A DNA stretch of 25,570 bases from Acidimicrobiales bacterium (GTDB taxonomy: Bacteria; Actinomycetota; Acidimicrobiia; Acidimicrobiales; SHLQ01). Shown piece after piece: positions 8,012-14,318 of the stretch; the first letter of the stretch is position 1, and every line of letters begins with the position of its first letter. The stretch covers positions 1-25,570 of the forward strand of contig JABDJW010000028.1 of assembly GCA_013002375.1 (NCBI GenBank), read 5' to 3'. Position numbers and translations under genes: made by a program. A model generated the notes under the pieces. It was not told the origin of the DNA, did no database searches, and saw nothing but the letters and a program-made list of their open reading frames with translations.

Positions 8012-8878
8012 ATGGCCGAGCCAGCCAGAGGAAAGCCAGGCAGAGGAAAGCCGGGAAGAAAGAAGGAGCGGCTCCAACCGCCCGACTACCGGATCATCGA
8101 CCTGCCGGAGCGCCATGAGGCCACCTATTTCTCGTGCCTCGAGGACTGGTCCGAGGAGATGTTGGAGGCCGGCGATCACAAGCAGCGTTGGTACGAACGA
8201 TGGCGCGACGAGGGCTTGCGGGTGAAGCTGGCGGTGACCGATGACGACCAGGCCATCGGCATGATCCAGTACGTCCCGATCGAGCAGTCGCCGGCCGTCG
8301 GCGTCGGCCTGTACATGGTGCTGTGCATCTGGGTGCACGGCCACAAGGAAGGGGTCGGCAAACAGCAAGGTCACGGGGCCGGTACTGCGCTCATCGAGGC
8401 GGCCGAAGCCGACGCCAAGGCCCTCGGCGCGACCGGCTTGGCCGCGTGGGGCCTGCGATTGCCGGTCTGGATGAAGGCGTCGTGGTTCAAGAAGCACGGC
8501 TACCGGCGCTGCGATTCCCACCAGGCCCGGGATCTGCTGTGGAAACCCTTCGTCGACGATGCCGAGCCGCCGGCCTGGCCCGAACAGGGACCGATTCCCG
8601 TGATCGACACCGACCGCGTCGACATCGTCGCGTTCAAGTCCGGATGGTGCCCGGCATCGAACCTCGTCTACGAGCGGGCCCGGCGGGCCGCCGACACGTT
8701 CGGCGATGCCGTCTCGTTCACCACGATCGACATCAACGAACGCCCGGTCTTTCTGGAGTGTGGCCGCGCCGACCAGGTGCTCGTCGACGGCAAACCGCTG
8801 CAGCGGGGCGCACCGCCGTCGGCCGCGACCATCGAACGCAAGATCGGCAAACGGGTCGACAAACACCAGAAGAAATGA
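8012..8878 (+). CDS. GNAT acetyltransferase with YoaP-like thioredoxin-fold C-terminus
   Basis: The protein has 288 residues. Residues about 26-180 form a GNAT-type N-acetyltransferase; the acetyl-CoA loop region is KQQGHGAGTALIEAAEADAK at about 117-136. Residues about 200-280 resemble the thioredoxin-like YoaP C-terminal domain: VDIVAFKSGWCPASNLVY carries a single Cys213, followed by VSFTTIDINE, VLVDGKPL and a terminal basic helix. Only one Cys is present at that site, so a disulfide oxidoreductase role is unlikely. The first 20 residues are basic and contain a short repeat, RGKPGRGKPGRKK, from a 15-base duplication. There is no Shine-Dalgarno; GACAAT at -12 to -7 suggests a leaderless mRNA. 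It is divergent from the WS/DGAT gene and shares its regulatory region. The acetylated substrate is unknown. Confidence 0.8.
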   Translation: MAEPARGKPGRGKPGRKKERLQPPDYRIIDLPERHEATYFSCLEDWSEEMLEAGDHKQRWYERWRDEGLRVKLAVTDDDQAIGMIQYVPIEQSPAVGVGLYMVLCIWVHGHKEGVGKQQGHGAGTALIEAAEADAKALGATGLAAWGLRLPVWMKASWFKKHGYRRCDSHQARDLLWKPFVDDAEPPAWPEQGPIPVIDTDRVDIVAFKSGWCPASNLVYERARRAADTFGDAVSFTTIDINERPVFLECGRADQVLVDGKPLQRGAPPSAATIERKIGKRVDKHQKK

Positions 8879-9132
8879 CACCGGAGAACTGACACCGAGG
8901 CCGCGCCTACGTTGGCGACATACCGTCACCAAGTCGGTGTCGCTCGCCCAGCACAGCACCCGGACCCACTACCCCGGGCACCATCGAGTGGATGCGGTCG
9001 TCAACGGCGTCTGCACGTCCATCGGCGGCTTCGAAGTCCGGTCGTAGCCCCGGAAATGGACCTTCTCCCCTACGCCCCGGCCGGCACCAGCGCCACGCTC
9101 GAAGCGAACCACCGCCGACCGAAGGACTCACC
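8879..9132. other. Intergenic region between GNAT and AhpD-like genes
   Basis: This 254-base gap is the longest in the window and I see no convincing gene in it on either strand. It holds an imperfect hairpin, GCGACA-TA-CCG (8915-8925) with CGGTGTCGC (8935-8943), which could end GNAT transcription but has no U tract. It also holds a weak box-like sequence at 8961-8974. A Shine-Dalgarno-like AAGGA (9122-9126) lies 6 bases before the AhpD-like ATG. Confidence 0.5.
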
Positions 9133-9495
9133 ATGTACACGAGCTACCCCGAGCGCCACCGCGAGTTGTCCCGGGGCCTTCGCGAGCTGGGCGACGCCGC
9201 GCCGGGCCCGATGGCCGGGTTCGGCAAGCTGCATCGGGCCGCGGTCACCGAGGGAGTGCTGTCCAGCAAGGTCAAGGAGCTCATGGCTGTTGCCATTGCG
9301 GTGAGTTCCCGGTGCGACGGCTGCATCGCGTTCCACGTCCGCGATGCGGTGAAGGCCGGAGCCACCCGCGATGAGCTGGCCGAAACGGTCGGCGTCGCCG
9401 TGCTGATGGGTGGCGGACCAGCTGCGATCTACGGGGTCGAGGCCATGACCGCCCTCGATCAGTTCGAGGCCGAGCTGGGCTCCGACGCGACCTGA
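9133..9495 (+). CDS. AhpD-like / carboxymuconolactone decarboxylase family protein
   Basis: The 120-residue protein has the alkylhydroperoxidase AhpD-like core. SSRCDGCIAFHVRDAVKAGATRDELAETVGVAVLMGGGPA contains the CxxC pair Cys61 and Cys64 and the conserved His68. Proteins of this family with the full CxxC-x3-H motif commonly act as thiol peroxidases or disulfide reductants. The length and single domain fit. ATG 9133 has AAGGA six bases upstream; a longer open frame in the same phase gives low-quality sequence and is not used. It converges on the universal stress protein gene with 53 bases between. A role in detoxifying peroxides under stress is plausible from the neighbourhood but is inference. 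Confidence 0.88.
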   Translation: MYTSYPERHRELSRGLRELGDAAPGPMAGFGKLHRAAVTEGVLSSKVKELMAVAIAVSSRCDGCIAFHVRDAVKAGATRDELAETVGVAVLMGGGPAAIYGVEAMTALDQFEAELGSDAT

Positions 9496-9548
9496 CCCCG
9501 GGCCCGCACCCGCCCGGCCCGAAACCCCCGCAGTCGGGAACCGGCGGC

Positions 9549-10007
9549 CTAACCCCGCACCGGAATGACGACCACCGGCGTCTCGCTCGACTGCACCAAG
9601 CCGTGGGCGGTCGAACCGAGCGGCAGCACCGAGGCCTGACCCCGGCCATGACTGGCCACGGCGATCAGGCCGGCCCGGTGGGCCGCCGCCAGCCGGGGCA
9701 GCACCAACACTGGCGGGCCATCCTCGACGACCGTTTCGAAGTCGACCCCGGCTTTTCGCAACGGCTCGGCCCAGTCGGTGTCGATCAGGGTCTCGGCCAG
9801 TTCCCGCATCGACGGCGCCGGACCGGTCGCCCCGTCGGGATCGATGTTCTCGAGCAGCCCGACCGCGTGGGCCAACAGGACCCGGCACCCCAGCTGGCGG
9901 GCGAAGCCGGCGACGAAGGCGACGGCCGCCTGGGCATCGGATGATCCATCGGTGCCGACCACGATCACGTCGATGGCGTTGGTCGGTTCGGTTTCCGGCT
10001 CGGTCAT
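9549..10007 (-). CDS. Universal stress protein, UspA family
   Basis: The 152-residue protein is a single UspA domain. It opens IDVIVVGTDGSSDAQAAVAFVAGFARQLG, with the family's Asp in VVGTDGS. It contains ASHGRGQASVLPLGST, the G-x-G-x9-S/T ATP-binding pattern of ATP-binding Usp proteins, and ends ETPVVVIPVRG. Such proteins accumulate in hypoxia and stationary phase in actinobacteria, and several belong to the M. tuberculosis DosR regulon. Its ATG overlaps the stop of the upstream GNAT/acyl-CoA-synthetase gene (AATGACC), so the two are translationally coupled and transcribed leftward. With the PNP gene they probably form one operon driven from the promoter at about 13010-13050. Confidence 0.93.
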   Translation of the reverse strand: MTEPETEPTNAIDVIVVGTDGSSDAQAAVAFVAGFARQLGCRVLLAHAVGLLENIDPDGATGPAPSMRELAETLIDTDWAEPLRKAGVDFETVVEDGPPVLVLPRLAAAHRAGLIAVASHGRGQASVLPLGSTAHGLVQSSETPVVVIPVRG

Positions 10008-12100
10008 TGGGGTTCTGCTTTCGGCTGGACGTCGTCTGAATGTTCCGATGGTGGATTGGCCGTGGGCCGGGATCGGTCGATCGCGGCTCGGGAACCACGC
10101 ATTCGCCGTCGAAGATAGGGCGGTGTCGTATCGGCCGGGCGAATCACGGCTCCACCGTCGCCGATTTCCACGCCGGACGGTGTGATCGCGGCGCGCTCGA
10201 TCTCGATCTCCGCGACGCGATCCTGCTGGTCGATCAGGTGGCTGAGCCGCACCAGGAGGTCGGCGAAGACCTGCCCGTCTCGTGTCGCGCGGCGGTCGCC
10301 GTCGATTCGGGCGCCGAGCCCGGTCTGCGCGAGCAGGTCCTGCGCATCTTCGCCGGTGAGGGGGGCCAGCGCGTAGACCGGTCCGGACTCGCGGTCAGCG
10401 CCGTCTCCGCCCAACATGACGGCCGGGCCGAAGATTTCGTCGTGGACCGCGCCGGCGACCGGGATGCCGTCGGGGTGCCCGTCGGTCGATTCGATGGAAG
10501 CCGCCGCCAGGCCATAGCAGTCCAACAACTCGGCGAACTCATCGGGGTCCAGCCGCCGACCCTGGGGCGCTGCGGCCAAAACCCGATCGAGCAACGCCTT
10601 GGCGCGGGCCGAGTCGATGCCATCGGGCACGACGGGCGCACCGTTGCTTGCGCCGGGGCCATCGGGGCGGGCCGGGCGTGGCTCCTGCTCCAACCTCTGC
10701 ACTTCGTCGAACAACTGTTTCAGCGTGTCGACCTTGACGATGCCGGCGGCGCGGAACAGCGCGTCGGCCAGCTCCCCGCCGGCTGACATGGCGTCGGCGT
10801 CCGGGTACATGACCACCAGCGGCTTCTTGGTGCAGAAGCGCCGGGCCAAGCGAGCGAACTTGCGGGGGTTGCCGAACGATTCCAGATACAGCACGCCGAC
10901 CTCGGTCCCGGGATCTGCTTCCCAGTACTGCAGAAGGTCGTTGCCCGAGACGTCGAGTTTGTCGCCGAGCGACACGAAGGACCGAACGCCGATCTCGAGT
11001 TCGGCGGCGAGATCGAGCACGTCGGCGCCGGCCGCACCCGACTGACAGGCAAAGCTCACCGAGCCACGCGTCGGCGCGCCGGGTACGGGTGAGAGGTGGA
11101 GGCGGACTGCTGGGTCGGTATTGAAAATGCCGGTGCAACTCGGCCCCACCACCCGCATGCCGTGATCGCGAGCGGTTCGAAAGACGACCTCGGCGGCGTG
11201 CCTGCCTTCGCCATCGGGCTCGGTCAGCTCGGTGAGAATGGCCACCACCCCGACGCCGGCGTCGCCGCATTCGCGTACGGCCTCCACCAGATCAGCGCTC
11301 GGGACGCAGAGCACCGCGAGGTCGACGGGTTCCGGAAGGTCACGCACCGAGGAATGGGCCGGCTCTCCCCCGGCTGCTGCGACCTCGTGTACGCCCCCAT
11401 CGCGACCGATCGCGTAGACGACGCCGGCGAAGCCGGCCGCCCCGAGATGCTCCAGCACCGCGTCGCCCATCGACCGGCCGGTCCCCGAAGCACCCACGAC
11501 AGCGACCGTCTTGGGGGCGAGTACCCGGTCGATGGATCGGATCGTCGCCAGCGCGTCCCGCTCGTCGATCGATGGATTCGCGGCATGATCCAGTCGCATC
11601 GAGGCAAAAGTCGAGTCGCGATCGCTCGTCAGCTCGACCGCATAACCGGCCCGCTCGAAGACCTCGATCATCTGCCGGTTGAACGGCAGCGTCTCGGCGT
11701 CGAGCCACGTGATGCCGATGGCGGCGGCGCTCGCCGCAAACTGCTCGAACAGCAGTGTGCCGAGACCGCGGCCCTGATGTTCGTCGAGTACCGCGAAGGC
11801 GACTTCGGCTCGATCCGGGCTCTTCTGTGAGCACGTCGCGGCGGCCACGAGTTCGCCATCGGTCTCCGCCCCCAACACGACGTGGGTGTGCTGGTCGGGC
11901 TGGAGCAGCCGTTCGAGCAACCCATCGGGTGGCATCTGGTGCGAGAAGAAGCGGCGGTAACGAGCCTCGGGCGACAGCCGCCGATGCAGGTCCAGGAAGG
12001 CCTCCCGATCGGACCATGTCAAGGGGCGCAGGTGCACCGGCAGGCCATCGGCCGCCAACACGTCACACTTGGTCAGCTGCAACCGCTTCGAGTCTGGCAT
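10004..12100 (-). CDS. GNAT / ADP-forming acyl-CoA synthetase-like fusion, Pat-like, degenerate ligase
   Basis: The 698-residue protein starts with a GNAT domain (about 20-160; DEHQGRGLGTLL is the acetyl-CoA loop at 106-117). An acyl-CoA-synthetase CoA-binding domain follows (about 190-330; TVAVVGASGTGRSMG and VVGPSCTGIFNT), then a succinyl-CoA-ligase-like segment (FACQSGAAGADVLDLA, FVSLGDKLDVSGNDLLQYW, YLESFGNPRKFARLARRF). The usual SHTGAL phospho-histidine segment is missing: KKPLVVMYPDADAMSAGGELADALF joins directly. The second ligase subdomain and most of the ATP-grasp are also cut down, leaving only a piece around EIFGPAVMLGGDGA. It is therefore unlikely to be an active acyl-CoA ligase. 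Related GNAT-ligase fusions are protein lysine acetyltransferases (Pat). ATG 12100 is preceded by GAGGAGG with good spacing; a GTG at 12127 is the alternative. It lies 60 bases after PNP and overlaps the Usp start. Confidence 0.85.
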   Translation of the reverse strand: MPDSKRLQLTKCDVLAADGLPVHLRPLTWSDREAFLDLHRRLSPEARYRRFFSHQMPPDGLLERLLQPDQHTHVVLGAETDGELVAAATCSQKSPDRAEVAFAVLDEHQGRGLGTLLFEQFAASAAAIGITWLDAETLPFNRQMIEVFERAGYAVELTSDRDSTFASMRLDHAANPSIDERDALATIRSIDRVLAPKTVAVVGASGTGRSMGDAVLEHLGAAGFAGVVYAIGRDGGVHEVAAAGGEPAHSSVRDLPEPVDLAVLCVPSADLVEAVRECGDAGVGVVAILTELTEPDGEGRHAAEVVFRTARDHGMRVVGPSCTGIFNTDPAVRLHLSPVPGAPTRGSVSFACQSGAAGADVLDLAAELEIGVRSFVSLGDKLDVSGNDLLQYWEADPGTEVGVLYLESFGNPRKFARLARRFCTKKPLVVMYPDADAMSAGGELADALFRAAGIVKVDTLKQLFDEVQRLEQEPRPARPDGPGASNGAPVVPDGIDSARAKALLDRVLAAAPQGRRLDPDEFAELLDCYGLAAASIESTDGHPDGIPVAGAVHDEIFGPAVMLGGDGADRESGPVYALAPLTGEDAQDLLAQTGLGARIDGDRRATRDGQVFADLLVRLSHLIDQQDRVAEIEIERAAITPSGVEIGDGGAVIRPADTTPPYLRRRMRGSRAAIDRSRPTANPPSEHSDDVQPKAEPQ

Positions 12101-12108
12101 CAACCCCG

Positions 12109-12115
12109 CCTCCTC
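12109..12115 (-). promoter_or_regulatory. Strong Shine-Dalgarno deciding the GNAT/ACS start
   Basis: GAGGAGG on the minus strand has its GGAGG core 8 bases before ATG 12100. It is one of few strong ribosome-binding sites here and supports 12100 over the upstream GTG at 12127, as well as co-transcription with PNP. Confidence 0.6.
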
Positions 12116-12160
12116 GCGATGAGCCACACTACGTATGTATCAGGTCGTGACGGTCGCCGA

Positions 12161-13003
12161 TCACCATCGGCGGAGCACACCACCGATCAGCTCCACGAGC
12201 GCCGGCCCGGCCCCCGCCGCGACGGCCAACACCTCTTCGTGCGCCAGCGGCGCATCGGTGACGCCGGCCGCCATGTTGGTGACCAGCGACAGACCGAGCA
12301 CCTCGAGGCCGAGATGCCGGGCGGCGATTGCCTCCAGCACGGTCGACATGCCGACGACATCGGCTCCGAGGCCGGCGAGCATGCGAACCTCGGCCGGCGT
12401 CTCGTAGGCGCCGCCGAACATGCCGGCGTAGACCCCTTCGGTCAGGCCGGGGTCGAGCTCCCGAGCGAGCGCCCGAAGCCGTGGCCCGTAGGCGTCGGTC
12501 ATGTCGCAGAATCGTCCTGGTCGTCCGGCCGGCGGCTCGGGCCCCGACATCGGAGATCGGCCGGTCAGGTTGAGTTGGTCGGCGATGAGCACCGGCGCAC
12601 CGACCGAAAGCGCCGGGTTGATGCCCCCGGCGGCGTTGGTGAGGATCACCCCGCGGCACCCGGCGGCCGCCGCCGTGCGCACGCCGTGGACCACCTCGGC
12701 CGGTGTGTACTCCTCGTAGAGATGCACCCGGCCACCGAGGACCAAGACCATCGTTTCGCCGGCCTGTACCGATCGGGCCAGGTTCCGGTGGCCGGCGACC
12801 CGCGGCGTCGGGAAGCCGGGCAGTTCCGAAAGGTCGAGGTCAGCGACCACCGACCCCAGGCCTTCGGCGGCAGCGGCCCAGCCCGATCCCAGCACGACGG
12901 CCACGTCGTACTGGTCGATACCCGTGGCCGTCCGCAGCGCAGCGGCCGCCTCCACCGCATGGGCGAAGGGCTCGACCGGATCTTGTCCAGGGTGTGCGAC
13001 CAT
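12161..13003 (-). CDS. Purine nucleoside phosphorylase, trimeric type
   Basis: The 280-residue protein is a trimeric-type PNP, which splits purine (deoxy)nucleosides with phosphate to free base and (deoxy)ribose-1-phosphate. Family signatures in order are VVLGSGW (37-42), GHRN with His72, GRVHLYEEY (91-99), the phosphate/ribose motif LTNAAGGINPAL (121-132), GGAYETPAEVRML with Glu201, GADVVGMSTVLEAIAARH and SLVTNMAAG with Asn243. Glu201 and Asn243 fit 6-oxopurine specificity (inosine, guanosine). It is divergent from the M50 protease gene across 102 bases. A DosR-like box lies exactly 42.5 bases upstream of the ATG, and GACGCT (13015-13010) is a -10-like element. It leads a probable operon with the GNAT/ACS fusion and the universal stress protein. 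Confidence 0.93.
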   Translation of the reverse strand: MVAHPGQDPVEPFAHAVEAAAALRTATGIDQYDVAVVLGSGWAAAAEGLGSVVADLDLSELPGFPTPRVAGHRNLARSVQAGETMVLVLGGRVHLYEEYTPAEVVHGVRTAAAAGCRGVILTNAAGGINPALSVGAPVLIADQLNLTGRSPMSGPEPPAGRPGRFCDMTDAYGPRLRALARELDPGLTEGVYAGMFGGAYETPAEVRMLAGLGADVVGMSTVLEAIAARHLGLEVLGLSLVTNMAAGVTDAPLAHEEVLAVAAGAGPALVELIGGVLRRW

Positions 13004-13038
13004 GCCCCCAGCGTCGTGATGCAGCAGGCGCCGGACCA

Positions 13039-13052
13039 GGGCCCTACGTCCT
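13039..13052 (-). promoter_or_regulatory. DosR/DevR-like box of the PNP promoter
   Basis: On the minus strand this reads AGGACGTAGGGCCC, 11 of 14 to GGGACTWWRGTCCC. Its centre is 42.5 bases upstream of the PNP ATG at 13003 and 60.5 bases upstream of the divergent M50 ATG. It was found by looking at the position predicted from the other promoters. Confidence 0.5.
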
Positions 13053-13056
13053 GTTC

Positions 13057-13070
13057 GGGACTTCGTACCC
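13057..13070 (+). promoter_or_regulatory. DosR/DevR-like box of the M50 protease promoter
   Basis: GGGACTTCGTACCC is flanked by TTC on both sides, which also fits the longer TTSGGGACT consensus on the left. Its centre is 42.5 bases upstream of ATG 13106 and 60.5 upstream of the PNP ATG. GAGACT at 13094-13099 holds A at -11 and T at -7 of a leaderless start. Confidence 0.6.
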
Positions 13071-13085
13071 TTCCACCTCGGCGTC

Positions 13086-13125
13086 CCGACCGTGAGACTC
13101 TGGCCATGCAGAGTCTCACGGTTGG
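13086..13125. repeat. Long palindrome centred on the M50 start codon
   Basis: A perfect 14-base inverted repeat (ACCGTGAGACTCTG at 13089-13102, CAGAGTCTCACGGT at 13109-13122) flanks the six bases GCCATG, which contain the start codon. The match extends to 13086 and 13125 with one G-T pair. The dyad centre, 13105.5, lies between -1 and +1 of the presumed leaderless transcript. It could be a repressor operator or, if transcription starts upstream, an RNA stem presenting or hiding the AUG in its loop. Confidence 0.75.
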
Positions 13126-14242
13126 CCGAATCCGCGGCATCGAGATCCGCGTCAACTGGAGCGTGCTGGTCATCGCCGCGCTCGTGACCGCCTCGTTGGC
13201 CGAAACGGTCTTGCCCAGCGCCGTCGAGGAAGCCTCGACGACCGAGTACTGGGTGGCGGCCTCACTGACCAGCATCGCCTTCTTCGTGTCCCTCCTGGCC
13301 CATGAGTTGGGCCATGCCCTGGTCGCGGCGCGCCACGGCGTCGGTGTCTCGAGGATCGACTTGTGGCTCTTCGGCGGGGTGGCCCACCTCACCAGCAGGC
13401 CGAAGACACCGGGGGTCGCCGCTCGCATCGCGGTGGCCGGCCCGCTGGTCAGTATTGCCCTCGGCTTGATCCTGCTGATCGTCCAGATCCGGATGATTCG
13501 GATCGGCGCCGCGGCCATCGCCTGGTTGGGGCTCATCAATCTGGTGCTCGCCGGCTTCAACCTCCTGCCCGCCCTACCCCTCGACGGCGGTCGGATCTTC
13601 CAGGCGTGGCGGTGGCACAAGACGGGCAGTGAGCGTCAGGGAACCAGCGAAGCCGTGCGGCTCAGCCTCGTGATCAGCGGCACGATGATCGGGCTCGGGG
13701 TGATCCAGGTGTTGATGATCAACCTGACCTCCGGCCTCTGGACGGTCTTGATCGCCTGGTTCATCCGAGAAGCGGCCCGGGTCGAACTCGATCAGACCAT
13801 GCTCGAGGGGCCGCTCAAGTCGACGACCGTCGCCGAGTTGATGAGCCCGGAACCCGCCGTCGTCGATGCCGACGAGACCCTGGACGAACTGGTGACCGGT
13901 ACCGCGCTCCGCCACCGCCATGCCGCGTTCCCGGTCGTGGATGCCGACGGCCATTCGACCGGCTTGGTGACGATGACCAGCGTCCAACGCCAACCCCGCG
14001 ACACCTGGTCGACCCTGACCGTCGGCGACCTGGCCACCCCGCTGACCAATGTCGCCACACCGGCACCCGGCGACTCGGTTGCCGACCTCCTCGAATCGAT
14101 GGCCGAGCACGGAGGGCACCGAGCCATCGTGCTCGAGGACGGCAACGTCGTCGGCATCATCTCGCCGAGCGACGTCACCCGCCTGATCGCGGCCCTCAAA
14201 CTGGCCGAGTCCCGCGTCGAGTTGGCCGACACCAGCCAGTAG
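13106..14242 (+). CDS. M50 site-2-type membrane zinc protease with two CBS domains
   Basis: The 378-residue protein is an M50 intramembrane metalloprotease. The zinc motif HELGH is at 66-70 inside a membrane segment (SLLAHELGHALVAARHG), and the third ligand is in NLLPALPLDGGR (Asp160). Several hydrophobic segments cover about 16-36, 52-75, 105-130, 136-156 and 185-222. Residues 242-296 and 306-362 form two CBS domains (VAELMSPEPAVVD, VVGIISPSDVTRL), which sense adenine nucleotides in related proteins. Such proteases act on membrane-anchored regulators. The family includes M. tuberculosis Rip3 (Rv2625c), itself encoded in the DosR regulon. The start is ATG 13106, with no Shine-Dalgarno, inside the loop of a long palindrome and 42.5 bases after a DosR-like box centre. 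The substrate is unknown; the membrane-anchored RHH-like protein at 22127-22432 is one speculative candidate. Confidence 0.92.
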   Translation: MQSLTVGRIRGIEIRVNWSVLVIAALVTASLAETVLPSAVEEASTTEYWVAASLTSIAFFVSLLAHELGHALVAARHGVGVSRIDLWLFGGVAHLTSRPKTPGVAARIAVAGPLVSIALGLILLIVQIRMIRIGAAAIAWLGLINLVLAGFNLLPALPLDGGRIFQAWRWHKTGSERQGTSEAVRLSLVISGTMIGLGVIQVLMINLTSGLWTVLIAWFIREAARVELDQTMLEGPLKSTTVAELMSPEPAVVDADETLDELVTGTALRHRHAAFPVVDADGHSTGLVTMTSVQRQPRDTWSTLTVGDLATPLTNVATPAPGDSVADLLESMAEHGGHRAIVLEDGNVVGIISPSDVTRLIAALKLAESRVELADTSQ

Positions 14243-14261
14243 AGCAACCCAGTAGAGCAAT
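14236..14261 (+). repeat. Short tandem duplication at the M50 stop codon
   Basis: A 13-base unit, CCAGTAGAGCAAC/T, occurs twice in tandem. The first copy contains the M50 stop codon TAG. It looks like a recent small duplication. Confidence 0.7.
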
Positions 14262-14269
14262 AAGGCCCA

Positions 14270-14283
14270 GGGACCAAGGACCC
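14270..14283 (+). promoter_or_regulatory. DosR/DevR-like box of the ppsA promoter
   Basis: GGGACCAAGGACCC is palindromic at GGG.CC..GG.CCC. Its centre is 42.5 bases upstream of the ppsA ATG at 14319. CAAGAT at 14307-14312 occupies -12 to -7. The start has no Shine-Dalgarno, so the mRNA appears leaderless. Confidence 0.6.
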
Positions 14284-14318
14284 TGCCCGAGCCGGCGGCC
14301 AACCCCCAAGATTGCCCT

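Noticed and set aside
8961..8974. Box-like CGGACCCACTACCC upstream of the AhpD-like gene
   Set aside because: The match is weak and no -10-like element or start codon stands at the spacing seen at the other sites.
8907..9140. Possible small gene in the gap before the AhpD-like gene
   Set aside because: No recognisable pattern, start context or family resemblance on either strand.
10004..12100. Frameshift as explanation for the missing acyl-CoA-synthetase segments
   Set aside because: The frame is continuous, and the sequence on both sides of each gap stays family-like in the same frame, which points to deletion.
12136..12176. Search for a box before the GNAT/acyl-CoA-synthetase gene
   Set aside because: Nothing resembling the motif occurs at the expected distance from either candidate start; the gene has a strong ribosome-binding site and probably follows PNP in one operon.
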